A stretch of 64,000 nt of DNA from Micromonospora cremea (GCF_900143515.1 NZ_FSQT01000001.1:2666001-2730000), one strand, 5' to 3'; shown: positions 33,254 through 42,164, counted from the first letter of the stretch. Program-made: numbers and translations. Notes: generated from the sequence alone by a model not told the origin.

Positions 33254-35689
33254 TCACTCCTTCCCGCTGGTCGCCTGGGCGGCCGGTCCGCCGACGGTCG
33301 GCGGCACGTCGGCGTCCGGGGGCGGCTCACTGCCGCCGACCGTCGGCGCCGGCGAGGGTACGCCCCGCCCGTCGGCGAGTTTCGCCACCGCGACGGCGGC
33401 CACCTTGAAGAGGGGCTGCTTGGAGACCGCGTCCCAGGCGGTGATGGTCAGCTCGTTGGCGGCGCGCGGTGTGCGCTCGGCCGGGTCCTGGTCGAAGTAG
33501 CCGTAGTGGAACGGCAGGAACACCACGCCGGGGCGGATGCCGCAGAGCCGGGCGCGCGCCTGGATCGCGCCGCGAGCGGAGGAGACGCCGACCAGGTCAC
33601 CCTCGACGATGCCGAGCCGGTCGGCGTCGGCCGGGTTGAGCTCCACCCACACCTCCGGGGCGGCCTGGTTGAGCTGTGGGGCTCGGCCGGTCTTTGTACG
33701 GGTGTGGAACTGGTAGACCGTACGCCCGGTGGTGAGCAGCATCGGGTGTTCCTCGTCGGGCACCTCCGGTGAGGGCTGGTAGTCGACGGCGTGCAGGAAC
33801 GCCCGTCCCTTCGGCTCCTTGGCGCGGTACTCGGGTTCAGTGAACTCGGCGCCCGTGGCGAGATCCTGGCCGTACGTCTCGCAGTAGTCGGGGTCGGTGT
33901 TGAACCGGCCGTCGGTGTAGAGCCGCTCGGCGCCGTCGGGGTGGTCGTCGTTGCAGGGCCACTGGATGCCGGAGCCGCCGCGCAGCCGCTCGTAGGTGAT
34001 GCCGCTGTAGTCGCAGGGCCGCCCCCGGGAACACTCCTTCCACGCCTCGAACACCTCCTCCGGCGCGGTCCACCGGATCAGCGGCGCGCCGTCGCGGTCG
34101 CGGAAGTCCATCCGCCGCGCGTAGTCGAGAAAGATGTCCAGGTCGGCGCGGGCCTCACCGGGCGGGTCGACGGCCTTCTCCGAGATGTGCACGGTGCGGT
34201 CGGCGCTGGTGAAGGTGCCGGTCTTCTCACCCCAGGTCGCACCGGGCAGCACCACGTCGGCCAGCTCAGCGGTCTCGGTCAGGAACAGGTCCTGCACCAC
34301 CACGAACAGCTCCGGCTGCTGGAGGATCCGCCGGATGCGCGACAGGTCGGGCAGGGATACCGCCGGGTTGGTGGCGGAGATCCAGAGCAGTTTGATCGAG
34401 CCCTGCTCCGCGTACCGGAAGATCTGCATGGCGTGCGTCGGCGGCGCCCAGTGCGGGATGGTGTCGACCTCGACGTTCCACAGCCGTGCCAGCTCCGCGA
34501 CGTGCTGCTCGTTGTCCCAGTTCCGGAGGCCGGGCAGGTCGCCGTCAGCGCCGGTTTCCCGGGTGTTCTGTGCCGTGGGCTGGCCGTTCATCTGGTAGAT
34601 CCCCGCGCCCGGGCGACCGATCATGCCCCGGAGCAGGTGCACGTTGTTGACGGCGCAGGAGGCGGCGGTGGCCTGGTTGGACTGGTAGAAGCCCTGAAGA
34701 ACCGTCGACAGCAGCCGCTGGGAGGTGCCGAGCAACTCGGCGGCGCGCTCCACGTCGACGGCCGGGACGTCGCAGATGTCAGCCACCCGGCTGGGTGGAT
34801 AACCGTCGACCGTCCGGCACAGCTCCTCGAACCCGAGGGTGTGCGCGTCGACGTAGTCGGAGTCGTACCAACCCCGCTGGATGATCTCGCGGAGCAGCCC
34901 GTTCATCAGGGCCATGTTCGTGCCGTTACGGACGGCGAGGTGCAGGTCGGCCTCCCGCGCGACCGGGGTGGCCCGCGGGTCGACCGCGAGCATCGCCGGC
35001 GGGTTCGGCCCACGCCGCCGGTCGAGCATCCGCATCCAGAGCACCGTCTGGGTCTCGGCGACGTTGTGGCCCCACAGCGCGATCGCGTCGCAGTGGTCGA
35101 CGTCGGTGTACGAGCCCGGCTGCCCGTCGGTGCCGAAGCTGGCCTTCAGCGCCGCCGCGGCCGTGGCGGTACACAACCGGGTGTTGCCGTCCATGTGCGG
35201 GGTGCCCAGGCCGGCCTTTCCGATCACCCCGAGCGTGTAGTACTCCTCCAGGAACAACTGCCCCGTTGTGTAGAAGCCGAAGTGACCCCACCCGCCCGGT
35301 CCGTCCAGTAGTTCCTTCGAGCGGACGACGATCCGGCCCATCGCCGTGTCCCAGTCCGTCTCCACCAGGCGGTCGCCGTCGCGGACCAGCGGACGGGTCA
35401 GCCGGTCCGCGCTGTGGTTGGCCTGCCAGCCGTAGAGGTCCTTCGGGTCGAGCCGTCCCCGATTGACCCGGTCGACCGCGCGGCCACGCACTCCGACGAT
35501 CCTGCCGCCGGCGACCGCGATGTCCATCGCGTCCCCGTTGGAGTGCAGCACCGACGCCGACTGGGCCCACCGATCGACGTCAGCCTCGGTCCGGTCACCG
35601 TCGAGGAACCGGTCCACCCGGACCGGCCACTCCTGCCCCGGCCCGTACGGGGTCCGCTCACCCCAGGGATCAGCGATCCGGTCGACCAT
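33254..35689 (-). CDS. Molybdopterin oxidoreductase (nitrate reductase/formate dehydrogenase-like) lacking the N-terminal Fe-S Cys motif
   Basis: An 811-residue DMSO-reductase-superfamily protein. Cofactor-binding segments are present: GRLDPKDLYGWQ, DWDTAMGRI, FGFYTTGQLFLEEYY, HMDGNTRLC (Cys173, the position that ligands Mo in Nas/Nap enzymes), ATNPAVSLPD, and the C-terminal RTVYQFHTRTKTGR and WVELNPADADRLGI of the molydopterin dinucleotide domain. The N-terminal CX2CX3C that holds a [4Fe-4S] cluster is replaced by Ser46, His49 and Asp53 with identical spacing. There is no Tat signal, so it is cytosolic. ATG 35689 has GGGAG upstream. The C-terminus carries two PTVGG repeats. Confidence 0.88.
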   Translation of the reverse strand: MVDRIADPWGERTPYGPGQEWPVRVDRFLDGDRTEADVDRWAQSASVLHSNGDAMDIAVAGGRIVGVRGRAVDRVNRGRLDPKDLYGWQANHSADRLTRPLVRDGDRLVETDWDTAMGRIVVRSKELLDGPGGWGHFGFYTTGQLFLEEYYTLGVIGKAGLGTPHMDGNTRLCTATAAAALKASFGTDGQPGSYTDVDHCDAIALWGHNVAETQTVLWMRMLDRRRGPNPPAMLAVDPRATPVAREADLHLAVRNGTNMALMNGLLREIIQRGWYDSDYVDAHTLGFEELCRTVDGYPPSRVADICDVPAVDVERAAELLGTSQRLLSTVLQGFYQSNQATAASCAVNNVHLLRGMIGRPGAGIYQMNGQPTAQNTRETGADGDLPGLRNWDNEQHVAELARLWNVEVDTIPHWAPPTHAMQIFRYAEQGSIKLLWISATNPAVSLPDLSRIRRILQQPELFVVVQDLFLTETAELADVVLPGATWGEKTGTFTSADRTVHISEKAVDPPGEARADLDIFLDYARRMDFRDRDGAPLIRWTAPEEVFEAWKECSRGRPCDYSGITYERLRGGSGIQWPCNDDHPDGAERLYTDGRFNTDPDYCETYGQDLATGAEFTEPEYRAKEPKGRAFLHAVDYQPSPEVPDEEHPMLLTTGRTVYQFHTRTKTGRAPQLNQAAPEVWVELNPADADRLGIVEGDLVGVSSARGAIQARARLCGIRPGVVFLPFHYGYFDQDPAERTPRAANELTITAWDAVSKQPLFKVAAVAVAKLADGRGVPSPAPTVGGSEPPPDADVPPTVGGPAAQATSGKE

Positions 35690-35790
35690 TCCGCGCTCCC
35701 GTCGTCGACGCTCCCCCTCCACCTCTGATCGTCACAGTTCTCCCGTCCTGGTCCGAGCAAACAACCAACAGTCATCGCATTTCGCAGCCG

Positions 35791-36097
35791 TCACCGCGGG
35801 TCGTCGATGCCCTCCGTGGCACGCTCCCGGCGCAGGTGCGCCAACGCCCGCCGACCCAGGTCGGTGTCCTCGCGGCCGAGCGCCTGGTACATCGCCTCGA
35901 CCTTCTCGTACGGTTGTGCTGGCGGGAGCAGCGGGATCGCCGGATCCACCATCGCCTCGATGCGCGTGGGCCGGTCCGCCGACAGGGCGTGATCCCAGGC
36001 CGCGTCGACCTCGGCGGGCGTGGTGACCCGAACTCCGTGCAGGCCCAGCAGTTCGGCCCAACGGGCGTACGGGGCGTCGGGCAGGGGCCGAGCCTCA
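35791..36097 (-). pseudogene. C-terminal fragment of a thiamine-pyrophosphate-dependent enzyme
   Basis: About 100 codons read PLPDAPYARWAELLGLHGVRV, then AAWDHALSADRPTRIEAMVDP and IPLLPPA, matching the C-terminal TPP-binding domain of acetolactate synthase/pyruvate oxidase-like enzymes. The rest of the roughly 600-residue protein is missing; upstream sequence changes abruptly to the opposite-strand Mn-catalase fragment at about 36.1 kb. No start codon is associated. It is a 5'-deleted remnant. Confidence 0.75.
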
Positions 36098-36102
36098 TCG
36101 GC

Positions 36103-36294
36103 GGACCGGACCTGACCTATCTGCCGGAGGCGACGCCACTCACCGACGACACGGCTCTGCCCCCGCCGCCCGATCCCAAGCCGTACGCCACCTACGACGG
36201 CTCCCGGGGCCCGGGCAAGACCGGTGACGCCGCCGGGGCGCACGCCCAGGGAGTCACCAACGTGGTCAAGAAGGTGAAGGACGCCCTGGATTGA
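36103..36294 (+). pseudogene. C-terminal fragment of a second manganese catalase
   Basis: Sixty-three codons read PPPPDPKPYATYDGSRGPGK and end VTNVVKKVKDALD, like the C-terminal tail of Mn-catalases (compare the PDPRLYGT and VNKVKSKVT ends of the intact gene at 27.8 kb). The four-helix catalytic part is absent. The 5' break coincides with the 5' break of the opposite-strand TPP-enzyme fragment. Function is lost. Confidence 0.65.
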
Positions 36295-36419
36295 CGCGGG
36301 CGTACGCACGCCGCTCCCGGTCTCCCGGAGGTAGGAGGCCGGGACGGGGGGCCGGAGACAGCCGGTGACCACGCCAGCCGGGTGACGGGATGTGACCAGC
36401 ATCCAGTGGGCCCTGCCGG

Positions 36420-36444
36420 GTTTGTCCGCCTGAGAACCGGGAAA
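36420..36444 (+). promoter_or_regulatory. Sigma-B-like promoter GTTT-N15-GGGAAA
   Basis: GTTT (36420-36423) and GGGAAA (36439-36444), 15 bases apart, fit the SigB/SigF pattern with an A in place of T in the -10 element. The ATG of the YbdK-type gene follows 42 bases downstream. Confidence 0.45.
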
Positions 36445-36486
36445 TCGCGGCGACCTCACTCTGGCCTCGACAGGAGCGGACGCACG

Positions 36487-37626
36487 ATGACGCAACGTCC
36501 CACGGCCACCACCACCGCCGCCCGACCCGGCACGGACGTGCTGACGCTCGGCGTAGAGGAGGAATACCTGCTCCTCGACCCGGAGACGGGCGTGAACATG
36601 CCGGTGGCCGACGAGGTCCTCGCCGCCCTGCATGGCGACGCCCGCCAACTGAGCCGCCAGGAGTTCCGGCACAGCATGATCGAGATGGTCACGCCCGTCT
36701 GCACGGACCTCGACGAGCTCCGGAACCAGCTCGTGGAGCTGCGCGGGGCCGCGTCGCGGGCCGCCGTGAACTTGGGCGCCCGCCTGGTGGCGGTCGGTGC
36801 GACCCCCGTCGCGGAGCCACACCGCTCGGTGCCGGACAGGCCGCGCTACCACGCCATGTCGGACCGCTACGGACCCGTCGCACACGACCCCGCCGTTTGC
36901 GGCTGCCACATCCATGTCGGCATCCCCGACCGGGAACTCGCCGTGCAGGTGTGCAACCACCTGCGGGTCTGGATGCCGGTCATTCAAGCCATCACCGTCA
37001 ACTCACCCCTGCATGACGGGGTCGACAGCGGCCACGCCAGCTGGCGCTCGATGCAACTCGAACGCTGGCCCAGCATCGGCCCCACCCCGCACTTCACCTC
37101 TGCCGCCGACTACGAGGAGACCGTCGCCGCGCTGGTCACGGCCGGAGTTATGCTCGACGAGGCGATGGTCTACTGGTACGCCCGCCCGTCCGCCGCCTAC
37201 CCCACAGTGGAGATCCGGGTCGGCGACGTGTGCCCCACCGTCGACGACACCGTGCTGGTCGCCGGGCTGGTCCGCGCGCTGGTCGCGACCGTGATCGAGG
37301 ACATCAACGCCGGAATCGCCGCGCCCCGCGTCCGAGGCTGCCTGGTCTCCGCCGCCCACTGGCGGGCTGCGCACGACGGGCTCGAGGGCACCCTCATCGA
37401 CCTGCGCGCCGGCGGAGCCCGCCCGGCCTGGGACCTCATCGACGAACTCTTCGCCACCGTCGCACCCGCGCTCCTGCGCCACGGCAACCTCGGCTACGTG
37501 CTGGCCCAACTGGGCAGGTTACGCCGCGACGGCACGGGCGCCCGACGGCAGCGCCGAACGCTCGAGCGCACGGGAGACCTCCACGCCGTGCTGGACCTGC
37601 TGGCGGCACAGACCACCGCCCAGTGA
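36487..37626 (+). CDS. ybdK: YbdK-type carboxylate-amine ligase (glutamate-cysteine ligase 2 family)
   Basis: A 379-residue member of the GCS2 family, ATP-dependent enzymes that join the gamma-carboxyl of glutamate to an amine; YbdK itself has weak glutamate-cysteine ligase activity. The hallmark GVEEEYLLLD is at residues 22-31, followed by RHSMIEMVTPVC, CGCHIHVGIPD and PTVEIRVGDVCPTVDD, which provide metal and ATP ligands. Length and order are normal. Actinobacteria use mycothiol, so the natural product is uncertain. A sigma-B-like promoter precedes it, which suggests stress induction. Confidence 0.9.
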   Translation: MTQRPTATTTAARPGTDVLTLGVEEEYLLLDPETGVNMPVADEVLAALHGDARQLSRQEFRHSMIEMVTPVCTDLDELRNQLVELRGAASRAAVNLGARLVAVGATPVAEPHRSVPDRPRYHAMSDRYGPVAHDPAVCGCHIHVGIPDRELAVQVCNHLRVWMPVIQAITVNSPLHDGVDSGHASWRSMQLERWPSIGPTPHFTSAADYEETVAALVTAGVMLDEAMVYWYARPSAAYPTVEIRVGDVCPTVDDTVLVAGLVRALVATVIEDINAGIAAPRVRGCLVSAAHWRAAHDGLEGTLIDLRAGGARPAWDLIDELFATVAPALLRHGNLGYVLAQLGRLRRDGTGARRQRRTLERTGDLHAVLDLLAAQTTAQ

Positions 37627-37690
37627 CAGCTTCTTCCGCGGCGCGCTGGTCGCTGACCACCTACCGGAGACCCGATCCCCGGTACAGGCC

Positions 37691-38241
37691 CTACCTCCGT
37701 CGTCCCGACACGGCATGGGCGGCACCGCGCGGCAGCGGGCCGACGTCGGAACGGCGACCGGGACGCAACGCCGCGTGCCGCTGGCCGGGGCCGGCGCCGT
37801 CGCGGGCGGCGAGGGCATCCGCGACCGCCCCGGTGACGAATCCGTAGACGGACTTGTGCAGTACGTCGACGGCCTGCTCGGAGCGTGGCCAGGTCTGCGG
37901 CGGGGCCCCCACGCCGGTGGCGTTCTCCAGGATCTGATCGCTGGTCAACCGCACCACGGTGAACATTCCCGACGCCCACGGACCCCGCAGGCCAGCCTGC
38001 GCCATGGTGCTGCGCAGCACGCGCCCACGAGCGCACCCTGCCCGTAGTGCATCGTGAGGTTCCGCCACCGCGGCTGACGCTTCGGTGCCTCCGGCATGCC
38101 CGTGAGCCGTGCCAGTACGCGGGCCGGCACGTACGAGTCGGGCCGCCCGGTCAACCGCTGCTCCAGCTTCTCCGCCGCGGTCATCACCGCCGCCCCCGCC
38201 AACCCGGCGACCAGCCCTTGCCACACCGCACGCTTCAGCAT
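37691..38241 (-). pseudogene. Conserved small membrane protein with -1 frameshift
   Basis: The first frame starts at ATG 38241 with LKRAVWQGLVAGLAGAAVMTAAEK (one hydrophobic helix), then RPDSYVPARVLARLTGMPE and MHYGQGALVGA. Homology continues in another frame: MAQAGLRGPWASGMFTVVRL, then NATGVGAPPQTWPRSEQAVDVLHK and VYGFVTGAVADALAAR. One G missing at about 38020 reconciles the frames. The intact protein would be about 160-185 residues with several short hydrophobic segments; function unknown. A possible leaderless sigma-B-like promoter lies immediately upstream. Confidence 0.75.
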
Positions 38242-38250
38242 GGCGACCCC

Positions 38251-38275
38251 CTACCCACCGGTTGGGCACCTACAC
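38251..38275 (-). promoter_or_regulatory. Possible leaderless sigma-B-like promoter GTGT-N15-GGGTAG
   Basis: On the minus strand GTGT (38275-38272) and GGGTAG (38256-38251) are spaced by 15 bases. The -10 element ends 9 bases before the ATG at 38241, so the transcript would have almost no leader. Two positions differ from the ideal consensus. Confidence 0.35.
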
Positions 38276-38366
38276 CCGCCACGCCGCGGTCGGTTCACCT
38301 CCCCTCCGGTGAGCAGCCGGTGAGCCGCAGCCCGACGCTGTGGATCGAGTCCCGCCCGCGCACCCC

Positions 38367-39181
38367 TCACGAGGTGGCGGTCAGCTGGACCCTCAGCTTT
38401 GCCAGCGCCCGGGCCAGTAGCCGGGAGACGTGCATCTGTGACACGCCGACCTGCTCGGCGATCTCCTGCTGGGTCAGGTTGCCGTGGAAGCGCAGTGCGA
38501 TGATCTTCCGCTCCCGGTCAGTCAGGGTGCCGAGCGCTGGCACGAGAGCCACCCTCAGCTCAGCGAGGGCGAGGTCGTTGTCCTCGCCGCCGAGCATGTC
38601 GCCCAACTCCCTGGACGTGGTGCCATCGCCGAACGGGTGGACAGTGAGACCGCGTTGTAGGCGCGGGCGCCTTCCAGCCCCTCGAGGACCTCCTCCTCGG
38701 TGAGGTCCAGGTGTCCGGCGATGTCGGCGACGGTCGGCGAGCGGCCCAACAGGGGGGTGAGGCTGTTGTTGGCCTCGGCGATGGCCATGCGCCGCTCCTG
38801 CAGCCGCCGGGGAACACGGATGTCCCAGGTGCGATCGCGAAAGTGGCGCTTGATCTCCCCAACGATGGTGGGGATCGCGTAGTTGGCGAAGTCGATTCCA
38901 CGCGACGGGTCGAACTTGTCGATCGCCTTGATCAGCCCCAAGGCTGCCGTCTGCGGCAGGTCGTCGCCGGGTTCGCCGCGGCCGCTGTAACGCCGGGCGA
39001 GGTGATGGGCCAGCGGGAGCCAGGCCTCGATGGCGCGATCCCGAGCGGCCGGCCTGGCCGGATGACCGGCCGGCAGCGTGACCATTGCGGTGAGGAGGTG
39101 GCTGGCCTACGACTCGGATGCGGTGCCGTCGGCGGTCGGGGTGTTCGTCGGCGTGGGCCGACCCGTCGAGGTGGTGATCAT
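38367..39181 (-). pseudogene. SigB/SigF/SigG-family RNA polymerase sigma factor with amber codon and -1 frameshift
   Basis: The gene starts at ATG 39181 (AGAGG six bases upstream) with a Thr/Pro-rich leader and meets TAG at 39107-39109. Homology goes on in frame through LLTAMVTLPAGHPAR and region 2 (LAHHLARRYSGRGEPGDDL and FDPSRGIDFANYAIPTIVGE). It continues through region 3 (LLGRSPTVADIAGHLDL). A -1 shift at about 38636 (ACCCG for ACCCCG) then breaks it before GDMLGGEDNDLAL. Region 4 follows in the other frame: LTDRERKIIALRFHGNLTQQE and VGVSQMHVSRLLARAL. Only internal starts (ATG 39085) could give partial product. Intact proteins of this class (about 260 residues) direct stress or development genes. 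Confidence 0.85.
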
Positions 39182-39576
39182 GAGCATCCTCTGCGGTCCG
39201 ATGTGGGTGCTGTTCCGGCTGCGGTCACGATCACCGATGGTGTGCCGAGGTGGACCGTCCGCCAGAAGGACGCCGACCGGGGCTGTCGTGGCGTCGTGGC
39301 GGTTGCGACCACCGCGAGGGGATGCCGCACCGTGCCCAGATCGGGGCGGGCTGCCAGCCTCCGCAAACCTGTGCCCAGATGGACACCAGGCGGGCCTTCG
39401 CGGCCCCTGCGGTAGCTGGATCACCGGTCACGTGCGGACCTCCCGAGACTCGGGATCGTGTCGGGCACGTGGCTTGACCCAGAGCAGAGCCTAGAACGGG
39501 TGACGGACTTCTGGCACCGGTGCTGCGGCGGCCGCGTCCGCAAGGGCGGCGCCCGGCCTCCTGCGGGAGGGGGACC
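39182..39576. other. Region without a recognisable gene
   Basis: About 395 bases upstream of the sigma pseudogene and downstream of the response-regulator gene. I see open frames on both strands but none with protein-like composition, a ribosome site or a known motif. Confidence 0.4.
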
Positions 39577-40239
39577 TCACCGGTTGCGTGGTGTCACCAG
39601 GCCGGATTCGTACGCGAGGACCACGAGTTGGGCACGGTCCCGGGCGTGGAGCTTGGTCATGGCCCGGTTGACGTGGGTCTTGGCGGTCAGTGGGCTGATC
39701 ACCATCCGTTCGGCGATCTGGTCGTTGGACAGGCCCTGCGCGACGAGGGCGACGCTCTCGCGTTCGCGGTTGGTCAGCCCGTTCAGGTCTGCGTCGGCGG
39801 CGGTGTGGAGCGGCTCGGTGACGTACCGGTTGATCAGCTTGCGGGTGATGGCCGGTGCGAGCAGCGCGTCGCCGCGGGCGGCGACACGCATGGCGTGCAG
39901 GAAGTCCTCTGGCTCGATGTCCTTGACGAGAAATCCGGCGGCCCCGGCGCGCAGGGCGTGAAAGACGTGTTCGTCAAAGCCGTAGTTGGTCAGGATGACG
40001 ACGTGCACCCGCGCCAGGGCCGGGTCGGCGGCGATGCGACGGGTCGCCTCGATGCCGTCCATGACCGGCATCTGGATGTCGATGAGCGCGATGTCAGGCA
40101 GGTGCTCCCTGGCGAGAGCCAGGCCCTCCTGCCCGTCGCCGGCCTCGGCCACCACCTCGATGTCGTCCTCGACATCGAGGAGCGCGCGGAAGCCGCTGCG
40201 AAGGAGCGGCTGGTCGTCGACCAGCAGGACGCGGATCAT
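39577..40239 (-). CDS. NarL/LuxR-family response regulator
   Basis: A 220-residue two-component response regulator. The receiver domain has the acidic pocket VDDQ (8-10), phospho-acceptor Asp54 in LIDIQMPVMDG and the Lys of GFLVKDIEP. The C-terminal LuxR helix-turn-helix reads LTNRERESVALVAQGLSNDQIA, then VISPLTAKTHVNRAMTKL. The kinase gene upstream overlaps its start by 4 bases, so the two form a cognate pair. Targets are unknown; the DUF6223 gene divergent from the kinase is a natural candidate. Confidence 0.93.
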   Translation of the reverse strand: MIRVLLVDDQPLLRSGFRALLDVEDDIEVVAEAGDGQEGLALAREHLPDIALIDIQMPVMDGIEATRRIAADPALARVHVVILTNYGFDEHVFHALRAGAAGFLVKDIEPEDFLHAMRVAARGDALLAPAITRKLINRYVTEPLHTAADADLNGLTNRERESVALVAQGLSNDQIAERMVISPLTAKTHVNRAMTKLHARDRAQLVVLAYESGLVTPRNR

Positions 40240-41354
40240 GACGTACGGCCCATGGGGAGTTCGGCGAGGACGCTGAAGCCGCCCTCGTTGCGTGGTTCCG
40301 CGCGGAGGCGACCGCCGAGGGCGGTGACTCGTTCGCGCATCCCGAGCAGCCCGACGCCGGGAATCGGGGCAACGTCCGGCGTGGCCCTGCCGTCGTCGTC
40401 GACCCGGATCGCGAGGGCGTCCGGACGGTAGTCGACCCGGACCGACGCCGTGGCGGCGGCGGCGTGACGGGCGATGTTGGTGAGGGATTCCTGAACGATC
40501 CGGTAGGCCGTCCGGTCCACCGCGGCCGGCACGTCGTGCCGTTGTCCCTCGATCGTCAACGTCGCGTCCAGACCCGTCAAGCGCGCCCGTTCCACCAGTT
40601 CCGGGAGGTGGTCGAGCCCGTGCGACGGGGTCGCGTCGTCGTCGCGCAGCGTCTCCAGGGTCGCGCGCAGTTCCCGGTTCGCCTCACGACCGGCCTCGCG
40701 GATCGCCAGCAGGGCCTCCGGCACCTGCTCTCCACGCTTGCGGGCCAGGTGCACGGCCACTTCCGCCTGCACCTTGATGATGGAGATCTGGTGGGTGAGC
40801 GAGTCGTGCAGCTCGCGCGCGATGTGCAGCCGCTCCTCGTCGGCGCGCCGCCGCGCGGTCTCCTCCCGGGTGCGCTCGGCCTCGTCCGCCCGCCGCTCGG
40901 CCTGCCGCAGTGCTTCACCCGCGGCGCCGGCGGCGACCAGCCACGCCAGCTCGAGGGCGCCCCGGGCCCGCGCGAGCGCCTCCCCCACGGACATGTCCTG
41001 CGGCAGGGCGAGGGCCGCGAGCGGGAGAGCGGCCAGCATCAGCACAGCCACCACGACCGTGACGACACGGTGGCCCGCCCGCACGGCGGCGTACACCGCG
41101 AACAGGAACGCGACGGCGGGCACGTCGAAGCCGACCGCCTGGTAGCCCACCGCGCAGAGCCCGGTGACGGCCAGGACGGGCACCGAAGCCCGGCGGCGCG
41201 CCGACAGCGCCAGGCCGCCGGCCGCCAACAGCGCATAGCCGAGCAGGTCGATACCCGCCGCAGGGTGGTCCCCGGACCGCCCGGCGACCAGCAGCACCGC
41301 CGCCACGCCGAGCGCGATCGCCCAATCGCTGACCGCGGCCCGTCCTGTGCTCAT
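40236..41354 (-). CDS. Membrane sensor histidine kinase (HisKA_3 type)
   Basis: A 372-residue kinase with about five N-terminal membrane helices (first: WAIALGVAAVLLVAGR), a coiled segment (RQAERRADEAERTREETARRRADEERL), then the dimerisation/phosphoacceptor helix RELHDSLTHQISIIKVQAE. The ATP domain has YRIVQESLTNIARHA (N box) and GVGLLGMRERV (G box). The sensor part is almost entirely in the membrane, typical of kinases that watch the cell envelope. The ATG at 41354 is chosen because the frame upstream is not protein-like. Confidence 0.92.
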   Translation of the reverse strand: MSTGRAAVSDWAIALGVAAVLLVAGRSGDHPAAGIDLLGYALLAAGGLALSARRRASVPVLAVTGLCAVGYQAVGFDVPAVAFLFAVYAAVRAGHRVVTVVVAVLMLAALPLAALALPQDMSVGEALARARGALELAWLVAAGAAGEALRQAERRADEAERTREETARRRADEERLHIARELHDSLTHQISIIKVQAEVAVHLARKRGEQVPEALLAIREAGREANRELRATLETLRDDDATPSHGLDHLPELVERARLTGLDATLTIEGQRHDVPAAVDRTAYRIVQESLTNIARHAAAATASVRVDYRPDALAIRVDDDGRATPDVAPIPGVGLLGMRERVTALGGRLRAEPRNEGGFSVLAELPMGRTS

Positions 41355-41571
41355 GCGCGCACCATAGCCGGATGTCGCCGCCGGGCGACTCCTGCTCGCG
41401 GAGGAGCGGGCACCTACCGCACACGCAGTACCTACGCGGCGCCTACGGCGTCCGCGGCAGCGCGGTGCGTCACCGGCGGCAGCGCGAAGTGCATCCGGCT
41501 GCGGGACGACCGGCGGCGCTCGCGGCGACATGCTCAGGCTCCTGTCAAGACGTACGAAAGAGGAGCGGAAC

Positions 41572-42015
41572 ATGCGCCCATCACGAGCCCCGATGTCAGT
41601 CCGACTTGTCCTTGCCGCTGCCGGAGCCGTCCTGATCGGAGGTCTCGGGTTCGCCGTACCGGCGGCCGCGCACGCCTCGGCCCAGCCGATCGCCGCCGGC
41701 GTCGACACCATGAGCGCCGGGCGACTCGGGGCATCCGTGGCCGCCATGCTGGGGCTGGCCGGCGTGATCATCGGTGGGCTGGCTCTGGCCCGCCCCACCA
41801 GTCGTCTCGGCACCGGCAACGGGCGACTCGGAGCCATGTTGGCCCTGGCCGTGGGGCTGATCGGCATCGCCCTCGGCGGTCTGGTCGTGGCCACCTCCGA
41901 CAGTGGCATCGGCACCGGCAACGGACGAGGAGGTGCCTACGTCGCCCTGGTGGTGGGGCTGATCGCCGCGGCCCTCGGTGGTCTGGCCCTGGCCCGCTCC
42001 CGCCGCGCCGGCTGA
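41572..42015 (+). CDS. DUF6223 family small membrane protein
   Basis: A 147-residue protein with a signal-like first helix (LVLAAAGAVLIGGLGFAVPAAAHA) and three further hydrophobic segments that repeat a unit ending GGLALARPTSRLGTGNGRLG or GGLVVATSDSGIGTGNGRGG. This repeat pattern is that of DUF6223 proteins, which have no known function. AGGAG lies 6 bases before the ATG at 41572. It is divergent from the two-component pair and may be its target. Confidence 0.8.
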   Translation: MRPSRAPMSVRLVLAAAGAVLIGGLGFAVPAAAHASAQPIAAGVDTMSAGRLGASVAAMLGLAGVIIGGLALARPTSRLGTGNGRLGAMLALAVGLIGIALGGLVVATSDSGIGTGNGRGGAYVALVVGLIAAALGGLALARSRRAG

Positions 42016-42125
42016 CCGCGACCGCACGGCTGGTGCGACGGCCGACCACACCCGTCGTGGCGCATGCCTCCCATAAACCATCCTCGGATGTCTATTGCGG
42101 TGCGGCAGATCGAGTGGTAGTCATC

Positions 42126-42146
42126 TTGGTGACGGTTGATCACCAA
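42126..42146. promoter_or_regulatory. Perfect 7-bp inverted repeat TTGGTGA-N7-TCACCAA
   Basis: Arms at 42126-42132 and 42140-42146 flank a 7-base centre. The site lies 18 bases before the ATG of a possible small ORF. It looks like a repressor operator (TetR or MarR size) rather than a terminator, since the stem is short and AT-containing. Confidence 0.4.
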
Positions 42147-42164
42147 GCGACCCAGGAGGCGGCG

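Noticed and set aside
41355..41921. N-terminal extension of the histidine kinase frame
   Set aside because: Arg/Pro/Ala-rich shadow of the DUF6223 gene region; the membrane sensor starts naturally at ATG 41354.
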